From: an uncultured Aliiroseovarius sp.
Lineage (GTDB): Bacteria > Pseudomonadota > Alphaproteobacteria > Rhodobacterales > Rhodobacteraceae
Assembly (NCBI RefSeq): GCF_947497285.1
Contig: NZ_CANMFT010000003.1
Coordinates: 124,001 to 188,000, forward strand
Reading direction: 5' to 3'
DNA: 64,000 bases
The notes beneath the pieces were generated by a model. That model saw only the letters and a list, made by a program, of their open reading frames with translations. It was not told the DNA's origin and ran no database searches. The translations under genes and the position numbers were made by a program. This document shows positions 1 to 9,306 of the stretch, in pieces. The stretch's first letter is position 1, and every line of letters starts with the position of its first letter.

Positions 1-689
1 CAGCTCCAACCAAGCGGGCTGAACACCATGCCTTTGCGGTCAACGACGCGCAGACCCGCGCTATCGATCAGCGCAACCAGTTCGTCCGGGGTGATGAATT
101 TGGACCATTCATGCGTTCCCTTGGGCAGCCAGCGCATTACATGCTCGGCCCCGACGATCGCGACCATGAAGCTCTTCGGATTGCGATTGATTGTCGACGC
201 CACCATCAGCCCGCCGGGTTTCAGCAGTTGCTGGCACGCCGTCAGATAGGCCAGGGGATCGGCGACATGTTCGACCACTTCCATGTTCAGAACGACATCA
301 AACTGCTCGCCCGCATCGGCCATCGCTTCGGCTGTGGTGTGGCGATAGTCGATCTTGAGCCCCATTTGTTCGGCATGTAGCTGCGCCACCGGAATATTGC
401 GCGGTGCGGCATCCGCGCCAATCACCGTGGCGCCAAGGCGCGCCATGGGCTCTGACAAAAGCCCGCCGCCACACCCGATATCCAGAAGGCGCAACCCCTT
501 GAACGGCATGATATCATTCAGATCACGACCGAATTCAGCAGCGATCTGGTTTGTGATATAATCCAGACGCACCGGGTTCATCATGTGCAGCGGTTTGAAC
601 TTGCCGGTCGGGTCCCACCATTCGGCGGCCATGGCTTCGAACTTGGCGACTTCGGCGGGATCGACAGTTGTTTTGGCTTCTGCGCTCAT
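1..689 (-). CDS. ubiG: UbiG, ubiquinone biosynthesis bifunctional O-methyltransferase (3' end outside window)
   Basis: SAM-dependent methyltransferase that carries out both O-methylations of the ubiquinone ring, acting in the cytoplasm near the membrane. The frame opens at ATG 689 and runs off the left edge, giving about 229 of the usual 245 or so residues, so only the last C-terminal residues are missing. Visible landmarks are the N-terminal [14 protein letters not shown] segment typical of UbiG, the SAM-binding [19 protein letters not shown] loop, and the MEVVEHV motif. It is divergent from the aminopeptidase gene, with 54 bp between the two starts. The Shine-Dalgarno sequence is weak (GAAAG). 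Family assignment is firm. Confidence 0.93.
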   Translation of the reverse strand, partial: MSAEAKTTVDPAEVAKFEAMAAEWWDPTGKFKPLHMMNPVRLDYITNQIAAEFGRDLNDIMPFKGLRLLDIGCGGGLLSEPMARLGATVIGADAAPRNIPVAQLHAEQMGLKIDYRHTTAEAMADAGEQFDVVLNMEVVEHVADPLAYLTACQQLLKPGGLMVASTINRNPKSFMVAIVGAEHVMRWLPKGTHEWSKFITPDELVALIDSAGLRVVDRKGMVFSPLGWS

Positions 690-743
690 GACGGGGCTTT
701 CTTTCTGATGGCAGGCACGTTCGCACCATTATATAGAGGACAT

Positions 744-1733
744 ATGGACAAGGCCGCTGGAAAAAACAACGCCACGCAAAGGCTCTTTCGCTCGATCGAC
801 CCCTTTGATCGGCGGATGTTGGATGTGGGCGATGGGCATAGGCTGTATGTCGAGCAAAGCGGCAATCCGCACGGAATACCGGTTGTTGTTCTGCATGGTG
901 GACCGGGGGGTGGGTCGTCACCCGCGATGCGGCGGTTCTTTGACCCAGAGCAGTATCGCATCATCCTGTTTGACCAGCGTGGCTGCGGCCGGTCGCGTCC
1001 GCATGCCAGTATCGAAGCCAACACCACATGGCATCTGATCCGAGATATCGAGCATATTCGCCTGACATTGGGCATTGACCGCTGGATCGTGTTTGGTGGC
1101 AGCTGGGGTGCGACGCTTGCTCTGATTTATGCTCAGGAACACCCCGCCCAAGTGGCATGGCTTGTCCTGCGTGGTGTGTTTCTGGCCACGAAAGCTGAAC
1201 TTGACTGGTTCTATGGCGGCGGTGCCGGGCGCTTCTGGCCCGAACTTTGGAGCCGCTTTGAAGAGATGATTCCCGAAGCTGAGCGCTACAACATGATTGC
1301 GGCATATAATCGCCGCCTGTTTTCAGGCGACTACCGGGAGGAGGCTCGCTTTGCCAAGGCGTGGACGGGGTGGGAAAATGCGCTGGCGTCGATCCACAAT
1401 ACGGGTGCGATGATCGAAAGCCCTGCCGACTATGCCCGTGCTTTTGCCCGGCTGGAAAACCACTATTTCACCAACGGTGCCTTTTTGAACGAAGATGGCC
1501 ACATCCTGCGCGGAATGCCGCGTATCGCCCATATTCCGGGCACGATCGTGCAGGGGCGTCATGACATGATCTGTCCGCCCACAACAGCGTGGACGCTGCA
1601 CCAACGCTGGCCGTCGTCCGAACTGCGCATGATCCACATGGCTGGTCATGCCTTGTCAGAACGCGGTATCGCTGACGAACTGGTGCGCACGATGGAGAAG
1701 CTGGCCCGACAGCGCGACACTTTGGGGGTTTAG
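744..1733 (+). CDS. pip: Proline iminopeptidase (alpha/beta hydrolase, peptidase family S33)
   Basis: Releases N-terminal proline from peptides in the cytoplasm. The 329-residue product has the full S33 set: oxyanion-hole HGGPGGG at residues 51-57, FDQRGCGRS shortly after, nucleophile Ser120 in GGSWGAT, the acid near Asp274 in GRHDMI, and the catalytic His302 in AGHALS. The same frame is open upstream to about 585, but ATG 744 is chosen because AGAGGA lies just before it and the protein then begins at the normal family N-terminus. An AT-rich TTATAT box lies at about 730, a possible -10. The gene is followed by a factor-independent terminator before rimP. Confidence 0.92.
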   Translation: MDKAAGKNNATQRLFRSIDPFDRRMLDVGDGHRLYVEQSGNPHGIPVVVLHGGPGGGSSPAMRRFFDPEQYRIILFDQRGCGRSRPHASIEANTTWHLIRDIEHIRLTLGIDRWIVFGGSWGATLALIYAQEHPAQVAWLVLRGVFLATKAELDWFYGGGAGRFWPELWSRFEEMIPEAERYNMIAAYNRRLFSGDYREEARFAKAWTGWENALASIHNTGAMIESPADYARAFARLENHYFTNGAFLNEDGHILRGMPRIAHIPGTIVQGRHDMICPPTTAWTLHQRWPSSELRMIHMAGHALSERGIADELVRTMEKLARQRDTLGV

Positions 1734-1826
1734 AGACTCAGCTTGCATCCGGATGCCTTCTGACCTATATCCCTTTTCAACAGCGGTGCTTCGGCCTCCA
1801 CCCCCGAAGCTCCACCGGAAATTCCG

Positions 1827-1850
1827 ACGGGCCCGCTGGCCCGTTTTTTT
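1827..1850 (+). terminator. Rho-independent terminator between pip and rimP
   Basis: Perfect 7-bp stem ACGGGCC / GGCCCGT around a CGCT loop, running straight into seven T residues (1844-1850). It ends pip transcription. It lies only 16 bp before the rimP start, so if rimP is also transcribed from farther upstream it could act as a leader attenuator. Confidence 0.85.
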
Positions 1851-1865
1851 GTTTTGGAGAGATGT

Positions 1866-2450
1866 GTGAGCAACCTTGTTGCCAAAGCAGCGATCGACCG
1901 ACGTCTGGCCGATATCGTCCAACCCGTGATCGAAGGGATGGGGTTCGAGCTTGTGCGCCTGCGCCTGATGGGTGGCAACACGCCCACATTGCAGATCATG
2001 GCCGAACGCCCCGAAGGCGGTATCGAAGTCGATGAATGCGCCGAGATTTCGACCGCGGTCAGCGCGATCATGGATGTCGAAGACCCGATCGAAGACAACT
2101 ATACGCTCGAAGTTGGGTCGCCCGGCGTTGATCGTCCCCTGACGCGCCTGAAAGATTTCGAAGCCTGGAGCGGCAATGTCGCCAAGATCGAAACATCAGA
2201 GCTGATCGACGGACGCAAGCGGTTCAAGGGAACGCTCGCCGGTGTCGAAGGCAACGAAGTGCTGATCGAAATCGAAAACCACGGCGAACCCGTTACGATC
2301 GGTCTGGACTTCGATTGGCTGTCAGAAGCCAAGCTGGTTCTGACGGATGACCTTATTCGCGAGGCCCTGCGCCAACGCAAGGATGCTGGGCAAATCGACG
2401 AAGCCCAGTTTGATGAAATTCAAGAAATCACCGGTTCTGAGGAGGACTGA
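1866..2450 (+). CDS. rimP: RimP, ribosome maturation factor
   Basis: Needed for maturation of the 30S ribosomal subunit. The 194-residue protein has the RimP N-terminal alpha/beta domain ([18 protein letters not shown]) and the diagnostic [15 protein letters not shown] segment, followed by the SH3-like C-terminal domain. The start is taken as GTG 1866 because GGAGAG at 1856-1861 is at ribosome-binding distance; a TTG codon at 1854 in frame overlaps that site and is less likely. It is the first gene of the rimP-nusA-ylxR-infB operon; the nusA start follows its stop by 4 bp. Confidence 0.93.
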   Translation: MSNLVAKAAIDRRLADIVQPVIEGMGFELVRLRLMGGNTPTLQIMAERPEGGIEVDECAEISTAVSAIMDVEDPIEDNYTLEVGSPGVDRPLTRLKDFEAWSGNVAKIETSELIDGRKRFKGTLAGVEGNEVLIEIENHGEPVTIGLDFDWLSEAKLVLTDDLIREALRQRKDAGQIDEAQFDEIQEITGSEED

Positions 2451-2454
2451 GACC

Positions 2455-4074
2455 ATGGCAATTACGTCTGCAAACCAGTTGGAGCTGCTCCAGACCGCGG
2501 AAGCTGTCGCCCGCGAAAAAATGATCGACCCGGTTTTGGTCATCGAAGCCATGGAAGAAAGCCTCGCCCGGGCCGCCAAATCGCGTTACGGCGCGGAAAT
2601 GGACATTCGTGTCTCGATTGATCGCAAGACGGGCCGCGCGACCTTCACCCGTGTGCGCACCGTGGTCGAAGATGAGGAGCTGGAAAACTATCAGGCCGAG
2701 TTCACAGTCGAACAGGCCAAACAATATATGGATGACCCCAAAGTGGGTGACCAGCTGGTCGAAGAAGTGCCGCCGGTTGAAATGGGTCGGATCGCCGCCC
2801 AATCCGCCAAACAGGTGATCTTGCAGAAAGTTCGCGAAGCCGAGCGTGACCGCCAGTTCGAAGAATTCAAAGACCGCGTGGGCACGATCATCAACGGTCA
2901 GGTCAAGCGCGAAGAATACGGCAACGTCATCGTCGATGTTGGCTCGGGCGAAGCGATCCTGCGCCGCAACGAAAAGATCGGCCGCGAAAGCTATCGCCCG
3001 AACGACCGCATCCGTTGCTACATCAAGGATGTGCGCCGTGAAGCACGCGGCCCGCAGATTTTCCTGTCGCGCACCGCACCCGAGTTCATGGCCGAGCTGT
3101 TCAAGATGGAAGTGCCGGAAATCTATGACGGCATTATCGAAATCAAGGCCGTCGCCCGTGATCCCGGTTCGCGCGCAAAGATTGCCGTGATCTCGTATGA
3201 CAACTCGATCGACCCCGTCGGTGCCTGTGTCGGTATGCGTGGTTCGCGTGTGCAAGCCGTGGTGAACGAGCTTCAGGGCGAAAAGATCGACATCATCCCG
3301 TGGAACGAAGACCAGCCGACCTTCCTTGTGAACGCGCTTCAGCCTGCTGAGGTGTCGAAGGTGGTCCTGGACGAAGAAGCCGGCAAGATCGAAGTCGTGG
3401 TGCCTGATGAGCAGCTGTCTCTGGCCATTGGTCGTCGCGGTCAAAACGTGCGTCTTGCCTCGCAGCTGACGCATCTTGATATCGACATCATGACGGAAGC
3501 CGAAGAAAGCGAACGTCGTCAGGCAGAGTTTACCGAACGCACCAAACTGTTCATGGAAACGCTGGATCTGGACGAGTTCTTTGCCCAGCTTCTGGTGTCC
3601 GAAGGCTTTGCAAACCTCGAAGAGGTTGCCTATGTGGAACTAGACGAGCTGTTGGTGATCGACGGTGTTGATGATGCCACGGCCGAAGAGCTTCAGGCCC
3701 GTGCGCGCGACTATATCGAAGCGCAGAACAAGAAAGCGCTGGAAAACGCCCGCGCGCTTGGTGTCGAAGACAGCCTGATCGCCTTCGAGGGTCTGACCCC
3801 TCAGATGGTCGAGGCGCTGGCCGAAGATGGCGTGAAGTCGCTGGAAGATTTCGCCACCTGCGCGGACTGGGAGCTGGCCGGCGGCTGGACGACCATGGAC
3901 GGCGAACGCTCGAAAGATGATGGCTCGCTTGAGAAGTTCGGCATAACGCTGGAACAGGCGCAGGACATGGTCATGACCGCACGTATTATGCTGGGCTGGG
4001 TTGACCCAACCGAGCTTGAGGCAGATGAAGCTGACGCTGACGCCGAAGAAGCAGCTGTGGAGGCCGAGGCCTGA
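2455..4074 (+). CDS. nusA: NusA, transcription termination/antitermination factor
   Basis: Binds RNA polymerase and nascent RNA to control pausing, termination and antitermination. The 539-residue product shows the N-terminal polymerase-binding domain (about 1-130), an S1 domain (about 140-200, GTIINGQVKREEYGNVIVDV), two KH domains (about 204-345, including GMRGSRVQAVVNEL and the second-KH loop LAIGRRGQNVRLA) and two C-terminal helix-hairpin-helix repeats of the type seen in Proteobacteria. The tail is very acidic (EADEADADAEEAAVEAEA). ATG 2455 is preceded by GGAGGA at 2441-2446, overlapping the end of rimP; the open frame upstream is not needed. Confidence 0.97.
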   Translation: MAITSANQLELLQTAEAVAREKMIDPVLVIEAMEESLARAAKSRYGAEMDIRVSIDRKTGRATFTRVRTVVEDEELENYQAEFTVEQAKQYMDDPKVGDQLVEEVPPVEMGRIAAQSAKQVILQKVREAERDRQFEEFKDRVGTIINGQVKREEYGNVIVDVGSGEAILRRNEKIGRESYRPNDRIRCYIKDVRREARGPQIFLSRTAPEFMAELFKMEVPEIYDGIIEIKAVARDPGSRAKIAVISYDNSIDPVGACVGMRGSRVQAVVNELQGEKIDIIPWNEDQPTFLVNALQPAEVSKVVLDEEAGKIEVVVPDEQLSLAIGRRGQNVRLASQLTHLDIDIMTEAEESERRQAEFTERTKLFMETLDLDEFFAQLLVSEGFANLEEVAYVELDELLVIDGVDDATAEELQARARDYIEAQNKKALENARALGVEDSLIAFEGLTPQMVEALAEDGVKSLEDFATCADWELAGGWTTMDGERSKDDGSLEKFGITLEQAQDMVMTARIMLGWVDPTELEADEADADAEEAAVEAEA

Positions 4075-4097
4075 TCGCAGGCCTCGGAGATCGGCGC

Positions 4098-4736
4098 ATG
4101 ACGCGCGGTGGCCACAAAAATCGGCCGGAAGAGCCGGAACGGCGCTGTATAGCGACCGGAGAAACCCAGCCAAAGGCCGGGATGATCCGTTTTGTCGTAG
4201 GGCCGGATGGAAGTGTGGTTCCCGACCTGTTGGGAAAACTGCCCGGGCGCGGGATCTGGGTGTCAGCCGACCGCGCAGCGCTGGAGAAGGCCACCAAAAA
4301 GGGGCTTTTTTCCCGCGCGGCGAAACAGCAGGTGATCGTGCCTGAAGATTTGCTGCCCATGCTGGAAAAAGCGTTGGCGGCACGGGTGGTCCACCTGATC
4401 AGCCTTGCCCGCAAAGCAGGGCGCGCGGTCGCTGGGTTCGAAAAGGTGAAAGACTGGCTTGTTAAAGAACAGGCTGCCGTCTTGATCCAGGCGTCTGACG
4501 GGTCCGAACGGGGCAAGTCAAAACTGCGCCCGCCGCAGGGTCAGGACCGGTTCTTTACCTGCCTGACGGCGAATGAGCTGGGTATGGCCTTTGGCCGTGA
4601 AAATGTGATACATGGCGCGCTTGCGTCTGGTGGTTTGGCATCCCGTGTTGTAGAGGAAGCCAAGAAACTACAGGCGCTGCGCGAGCAAGACAACGACGGT
4701 GGCAACGGTCACCGGAAAGGTACGAAGACCAGATGA
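4098..4736 (+). CDS. YlxR (DUF448) and L7Ae-like two-domain RNA-binding protein
   Basis: The 212-residue protein joins two small RNA-binding modules that are separate genes (ylxR and ylxQ) in the nusA-infB operon of Firmicutes. Residues 1-85 or so carry the YlxR signature [11 protein letters not shown] and GRGIWVS; residues from about 90 form an L7Ae/L30e-like fold ([19 protein letters not shown] and [16 protein letters not shown]). The fusion is usual in Alphaproteobacteria. GGAG at 4086-4089 is a good ribosome-binding site for ATG 4098. The gene ends in an ATGA overlap with infB, so translation is probably coupled. The molecular role is not established; location suggests ribosome or transcription-related RNA binding. 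Confidence 0.9.
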   Translation: MTRGGHKNRPEEPERRCIATGETQPKAGMIRFVVGPDGSVVPDLLGKLPGRGIWVSADRAALEKATKKGLFSRAAKQQVIVPEDLLPMLEKALAARVVHLISLARKAGRAVAGFEKVKDWLVKEQAAVLIQASDGSERGKSKLRPPQGQDRFFTCLTANELGMAFGRENVIHGALASGGLASRVVEEAKKLQALREQDNDGGNGHRKGTKTR

Positions 4737-7237
4737 GCGATAATGACGGTAAAAAGACCCTGGGACTGCGCGGCGGAGCTCGCCCCGGTCAGGTGAAGCA
4801 GAGCTTCAGCCATGGGCGGACGAAGAATGTCGTGGTCGAAACGAAACGCAAACGCGTTGTCGTGCCCAAGCCGGGTGCGGCTTCAGGCGCTGGCGCCGCG
4901 TCGCCCTCTGCTGGTGATCCCAAGAAACGGCCCGCCGGTATCTCGGATGCCGAGCTTGAACGCCGCATGAAAGCTTTGCAGGCTGCCAAAGCCCGCGAGA
5001 CCGAGGAAGCCGAAGCCCGCGTCGCCGAAGAAAAGGCGCGCGAGGAAGATCGCAACCGCCGCCGCGAAGAAGCAGAAACCAAAGAACGCGAAGAGCGTGA
5101 GCGCGAAGAAGCGTTGAAGGCGAAAGCTGCCGACGAAGAGCGCAAGAAAGCGGAGGCCGAAGAGGCCAAGACCCGCGCCAAGCAGCCGACTCCGACCGCT
5201 GACCCCGCAGCCGCGCAGGCCGCCGAGCAACGCGGCCCCGGCAAGGCACCTTCGGGCCCGCGCAAGAAAGATGACCGCAACGGCCCAACGGCTGACCGCC
5301 AAAACCGCAACACCAAGGGTGCTGGGCGTGATGATGGCCGTCGGTCCGGCAAGCTGACGCTGAATCAAGCACTGCGTGGCGGTGGTGATCGTCACCGTTC
5401 CGTCGCCTCGATGCGCCGCAAGCAGGAGCGCGCGCGGCAGAAAGCCATGGGTGAACAGGTTGATCGTGAAAAGGTCATCCGTGACGTTCAGTTGCCGGAA
5501 GCCATCGTGGTCTCCGAGCTTGCCAACCGTATGGCCGAACGCGTCGCTGACGTTGTGAAGTCGCTCATGAATATGGGCATGATGGTGACGCAGAACCAAA
5601 CCATTGATGCCGACACCGCCGAGCTGATCATCGAAGAGTTCGGCCACAAGGTCGTGCGCGTGTCCGATTCTGACGTTGAAGACGTCATCCACATGGTCGA
5701 AGACAAAAGCGAAGATCTTGTTGATCGTCCGCCGGTCATCACCGTCATGGGTCACGTTGACCACGGTAAAACCTCGCTTCTGGACGCGATCCGGAACGCG
5801 AAAGTGACAGCCGGCGAAGCGGGTGGCATCACCCAGCACATCGGTGCCTATCAGGTGAAAACCGATGACGGGAAGCTTTTGAGCTTCCTTGACACGCCCG
5901 GCCACGCTGCCTTCACGTCGATGCGCGCGCGCGGTGCTCAAGTGACGGATATCGTCATTCTGGTCGTGGCGGCAGACGACTCGGTCATGCCGCAGACCAT
6001 CGAGGCCATCAACCACGCGAAAGCGGCGGGTGTCCCGATGATCGTCGCGATCAACAAATGCGACAAACCTGCCGCTAACCCGGATCAGGTTCGCACCGAG
6101 TTGCTGCAACACGAAGTGATCGTCGAAAAGATGTCCGGCGACGTGCAGGATGTAGAAGTGTCCGCAGTGACGGGCGCGGGTCTGGACGAATTGCTGGAAG
6201 CGATTACGCTTCAGGCCGAGATCCTTGAACTGAAAGCCAACCCGAACCGTGCTGCCGCTGGCGCCGTGATCGAGGCACAGCTTGATGTGGGTCGCGGTCC
6301 GGTGGCAACCGTGCTGGTCCAGAATGGCACGCTGAAGCTGGGCGACATCTTCGTCGTTGGCGAACAGTGGGGTAAAGTCCGCGCACTGGTCAACGATCAC
6401 GGGGACCGCGTCGAAGAGGCTGGTCCTTCGGTTCCGGTCGAGGTGCTTGGCCTGAACGGCACGCCCGAAGCCGGCGATGTTCTGAACGTCGTCGAAACCG
6501 AAGCGCAGGCTCGTGAGATTGCTGAATATCGCCACCAGGCTGCGAAAGACAAACGTGCTGCTGCGGGCGCTGCAACCACGCTTGAACAGATGATGGCGAA
6601 AGCAAAGGCCGACGAAGATGTGGCCGAGCTGCCCATTCTGGTCAAAGCCGACGTGCAGGGTTCGGCCGAAGCCATCGTTCAGGCGATGGAGAAGATCGGC
6701 AACGACGAAGTGCGCGTGCGCGTTCTGCACTATGGTGTCGGCGCGATCACGGAATCCGACATCGGTTTGGCCGAAGCCTCGGGTGCGCCAGTGATCGGGT
6801 TCAACGTTCGGGCCAATTCGCAAGCGCGCAACTCCGCCAACCAAAAAGGGGTCGAGATCCGCTATTACTCGATCATCTACGACCTTGTTGACGATGTGAA
6901 AGCTGCAGCGTCGGGCCTTCTGTCCGCAGAGGTGCGCGAGAACTTCATTGGCTACGCAGCGATCAAAGAGGTCTTCAAGGTGTCGGGCGTCGGCAAGGTC
7001 GCCGGTTGTCTTGTCACCGAAGGGGTTGCCCGCCGATCGGCCGGTGTTCGCCTTCTGCGCGACAACGTGGTGATCCACGAAGGCACGCTGAAGACGCTCA
7101 AGCGCTTCAAGGACGAGGTGAAGGAAGTTCAGTCTGGTCAGGAATGCGGTATGGCATTTGAGAACTATGATGACATTCGCCCGGATGATGTGATCGAGAT
7201 CTTCGAACGCGAAGAGGTCGAACGCTCGCTTGAGTGA
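4733..7237 (+). CDS. infB: Translation initiation factor IF-2
   Basis: GTPase that brings initiator fMet-tRNA to the 30S subunit and promotes subunit joining. The 834-residue protein has a long, charged, low-complexity N-terminal region (about residues 50-230, Glu/Arg/Ala-rich and predicted coiled coil), the IF2_N segment ([16 protein letters not shown], then [19 protein letters not shown]), and the G domain starting near residue 335 with G1 [10 protein letters not shown]3 DTPGH and G4 NKCD. Domains II-IV follow, ending with the initiator-tRNA-binding C-terminal domain ([18 protein letters not shown]). It overlaps the ylxR gene by 4 bp and ends the operon at a strong terminator. Confidence 0.98.
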   Translation: MSDNDGKKTLGLRGGARPGQVKQSFSHGRTKNVVVETKRKRVVVPKPGAASGAGAASPSAGDPKKRPAGISDAELERRMKALQAAKARETEEAEARVAEEKAREEDRNRRREEAETKEREEREREEALKAKAADEERKKAEAEEAKTRAKQPTPTADPAAAQAAEQRGPGKAPSGPRKKDDRNGPTADRQNRNTKGAGRDDGRRSGKLTLNQALRGGGDRHRSVASMRRKQERARQKAMGEQVDREKVIRDVQLPEAIVVSELANRMAERVADVVKSLMNMGMMVTQNQTIDADTAELIIEEFGHKVVRVSDSDVEDVIHMVEDKSEDLVDRPPVITVMGHVDHGKTSLLDAIRNAKVTAGEAGGITQHIGAYQVKTDDGKLLSFLDTPGHAAFTSMRARGAQVTDIVILVVAADDSVMPQTIEAINHAKAAGVPMIVAINKCDKPAANPDQVRTELLQHEVIVEKMSGDVQDVEVSAVTGAGLDELLEAITLQAEILELKANPNRAAAGAVIEAQLDVGRGPVATVLVQNGTLKLGDIFVVGEQWGKVRALVNDHGDRVEEAGPSVPVEVLGLNGTPEAGDVLNVVETEAQAREIAEYRHQAAKDKRAAAGAATTLEQMMAKAKADEDVAELPILVKADVQGSAEAIVQAMEKIGNDEVRVRVLHYGVGAITESDIGLAEASGAPVIGFNVRANSQARNSANQKGVEIRYYSIIYDLVDDVKAAASGLLSAEVRENFIGYAAIKEVFKVSGVGKVAGCLVTEGVARRSAGVRLLRDNVVIHEGTLKTLKRFKDEVKEVQSGQECGMAFENYDDIRPDDVIEIFEREEVERSLE

Positions 7238-7276
7238 TCACGCTAGATCGACCCAATGGTCAGCATCAAAGAACGC

Positions 7277-7306
7277 AAAAGGGGACGGAATACCGTCCCC
7301 TTTTTT
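7277..7306 (+). terminator. Rho-independent terminator of the rimP-infB operon
   Basis: Perfect 12-bp stem AAAAGGGGACGG / CCGTCCCCTTTT with an AATA loop, ending in six T residues (7301-7306). Because the stem is flanked by A and T runs it can work in both directions, so it probably also ends the small minus-strand gene at 7338-7478. Confidence 0.95.
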
Positions 7307-7337
7307 ATGAGTGGTGCGCAGGTTCTGCGACCTTGCG

Positions 7338-7478
7338 TCAGGCGGCTTTGCGTTGCGCGACCGGGTGCCCGGTAAACTGGTGCCCTTCGACCAAGACGAC
7401 GATTTTTCCGTCCGGCAGGCTTCGCAGATACTGACCCTGAACCATGACGCAGCTTCCAAGCAAAATTGTACGTAGCAT
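7338..7478 (-). CDS. Small conserved-looking protein of 46 residues, function unknown
   Basis: Short frame from ATG 7478 to TGA 7338 encoding 46 residues beginning MLRTILLGSCVMVQGQYL and continuing with LPDGKIVVLVEGHQFTGHPV. A strong ribosome-binding site (GGGGGA, about 8 bases upstream) favours real translation. The VQGQ...LPDGKIVV...FTGHPV pattern reads like one compact beta-sheet domain. I recall similar very short proteins in Rhodobacteraceae, some loosely annotated as translation initiation factor 2, but there is no IF-2 domain here and I assign no function. Transcription would converge on the infB terminator. Confidence 0.72.
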   Translation of the reverse strand: MLRTILLGSCVMVQGQYLRSLPDGKIVVLVEGHQFTGHPVAQRKAA

Positions 7479-7566
7479 CTGATATCTCCCCCTATCAGGT
7501 GTAATAGCAAAACAACCTTAGCACGAAACGGTTAACAAGTCCTAACACCCGACCGTGTTGAGCGGA

Positions 7567-7965
7567 TTACAGCCAATCGCGCAAAATGGGGATCAAGGGA
7601 AGATCCGCGGGAGGCATTGGATAGTCACGCAGCTGGTTGACGCGCGCCCAGCTAAGCTTTTGGCCTTCTTGCGGCTGCGGTTGGCCGTCCCATTTTCGAC
7701 AGGCAAAAACCGGCATCAGCAAGTGGAAATCATCATAGCTGTGGCTGGCAAAGGTCAGCGGTGCAAGGCACGACGCCCAGGTGTCGATGCCAAGCTCCTC
7801 TTTCAGTTCGCGGATCAGCGCGTGTTCGGGTGTTTCACCGGCTTCGACCTTGCCGCCCGGAAACTCCCACAGGCCAGCCATGGATTTCCCTTCTGGGCGC
7901 TGCGCCAGAAGCACGCGTCCATCGCGGTCAATCAACGCCACGGCCGAGACTAGAACGACTTTCAT
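7567..7965 (-). CDS. mutT: MutT-type (deoxy)nucleoside triphosphate pyrophosphohydrolase (Nudix)
   Basis: Nudix hydrolase of the 8-oxo-dGTP diphosphatase type, expected to clean oxidised guanine nucleotides from the pool. The 132-residue product carries a complete Nudix box at residues 38-60 (GKVEAGE then RELKEELGI, matching GX5EX7REUXEEXGU), preceded by the typical GLWEFPGG. Length equals that of MutT (about 130). It lies 21 bp downstream of argJ on the same strand; MutT next to ArgJ is a common arrangement in Rhodobacterales. Substrate specificity is inferred from similarity only. Confidence 0.9.
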   Translation of the reverse strand: MKVVLVSAVALIDRDGRVLLAQRPEGKSMAGLWEFPGGKVEAGETPEHALIRELKEELGIDTWASCLAPLTFASHSYDDFHLLMPVFACRKWDGQPQPQEGQKLSWARVNQLRDYPMPPADLPLIPILRDWL

Positions 7966-7986
7966 GGCAGCCCCTTTCCGTGCCGA

Positions 7987-9288
7987 TCAGGACCGATAGT
8001 CGGCGTTGATCTGAATGTATCCGTGGGTCAGGTCGCAGGTCCAAACCGTGGCATTGGCGTCGCCAACGCCCAGATCGACAGCGATCACAAGATCGTCTTG
8101 CAGCATATAAGACGCCCCAGCCTCTTCGCGATAGGTCGGAGAAACCCAGCCGTTTTCGGCAACCAGAATATCGCCAAAACGGATCGATAGCTTGTCACGA
8201 TCTGCATAAGCTCCTGACTTCCCGATGGCCATCACAACACGGCCCCAGTTGGGGTCTTCGCCCGCAATCGCGGTTTTCACCAGTGGCGAGTTTGCAATTG
8301 CCAGCGCATGCGTGCGTGCATCGGTGTAGGATCTGGCCCCAGCCACGCGAATCTCGACGAATTTCGTCGCCCCTTCGCCGTCGCGCACGACTTGATGGGC
8401 AAGATCCAGCATGACGCTGTGAAGGGCCGCGCGGAACGGCTGGTTGTCCTGTGTGACCTGGACGTCCGAAGCGCCGGTGGCCGCAAGAAGAAGCGTGTCC
8501 GAGGTCGAGGTGTCGCTATCGACGGTAATGCTGTTGAAGCTGGTTTCGTTTAAATCAGACAGCATGGCTTGCAGGTCATTCTGGCCAATCTTCGCATCCG
8601 TAAAGATGAACACCAACATCGTTGCCATATCAGGCGCGATCATGCCCGAGCCTTTTGCGATGCCTGCAATGTGAACGATGCGGTCACCGATCTTCACCTC
8701 GGCTTTGGCACCTTTCGCGAACGTGTCCGTGGTTCGGATCGCTTGCGCTGCTTGGGAAAGCCCATCGGGCACGAGCGTGCCGGCAAGTTCGTCGATGCAA
8801 GCCACGATCCGGTCATGCGGCAGGGGCTCTCCTATCACGCCAGTTGAGGCAGAATAGACCCTGTTTTCGGGCACTGACAAGGCGCTGGCCACGCTTTGGG
8901 TCAGCGCTTCGACAGACTCATCACCAGCCGCACCTGTAAAGGCGTTCGAATTCCCTGCATTGACCAAGATCGCCGCGCCCGACGCGGGATCGCTGCCAAG
9001 TTTGGCCTGACAATCGCGAACCGGGGCAGACCGGGTTGCCGAGGTGGTGAAGGCCCCCGCAATCGTGGTGCCGGGTTGCAGTTCGGCCAACATGACATCC
9101 AGCCGATCGGCGTATTTCACGCCAGCCTTGGCGGCTGAAAACCGCGCACCGGCAATGACCGGCAGGTCTGGAAAGCGCGGCGGCGCCAAAGGCGACACCG
9201 CTGCAGTGTGGGTTTGAGCGGCAACAAGGCGCGCCTTAAGCTTTCGCAGCTTTTTCTTGAGCTTCTTGATCTTCGCCGACTTACCCAT
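7987..9288 (-). CDS. argJ: ArgJ, glutamate N-acetyltransferase / ornithine acetyltransferase, with Lys-rich N-terminal extension
   Basis: Transfers acetyl from N-acetylornithine to glutamate in the cyclic arginine pathway. It is made as a precursor that cleaves itself before a Thr nucleophile; here this is Thr149 in the SASTGVIGEPLP motif. NAGNSNAFTG (about 110-119) and TTDTFAKGAK (about 187-196) are also typical. The 433-residue protein is longer than usual because of about 30 extra N-terminal residues that are almost pure Lys/Leu/Arg (KKLKKKLRKLKARL). ATG 9288 follows an AAGGAA ribosome-binding site, and no better internal start precedes VSPLAPPRFPDLP, so the extension appears genuine. Downstream of the parvulin gene by 18 bp. 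Confidence 0.95.
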   Translation of the reverse strand: MGKSAKIKKLKKKLRKLKARLVAAQTHTAAVSPLAPPRFPDLPVIAGARFSAAKAGVKYADRLDVMLAELQPGTTIAGAFTTSATRSAPVRDCQAKLGSDPASGAAILVNAGNSNAFTGAAGDESVEALTQSVASALSVPENRVYSASTGVIGEPLPHDRIVACIDELAGTLVPDGLSQAAQAIRTTDTFAKGAKAEVKIGDRIVHIAGIAKGSGMIAPDMATMLVFIFTDAKIGQNDLQAMLSDLNETSFNSITVDSDTSTSDTLLLAATGASDVQVTQDNQPFRAALHSVMLDLAHQVVRDGEGATKFVEIRVAGARSYTDARTHALAIANSPLVKTAIAGEDPNWGRVVMAIGKSGAYADRDKLSIRFGDILVAENGWVSPTYREEAGASYMLQDDLVIAVDLGVGDANATVWTCDLTHGYIQINADYRS

Positions 9289-9306
9289 TTCCGGTTCCTT
9301 CGCGAC

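Noticed and set aside
2428-3474. 348-codon open frame antisense to nusA.
   Set aside because: Shadow of a certain coding region; composition (His/Phe/Asp repeats) reflects the reverse of nusA codons.
4883-7078. 731-codon open frame on the minus strand opposite infB.
   Set aside because: It is fully antisense to a certain gene, has the low-complexity His/Arg/Leu composition expected of a third-position shadow in GC-rich DNA, and shows no domain or ribosome-binding site.
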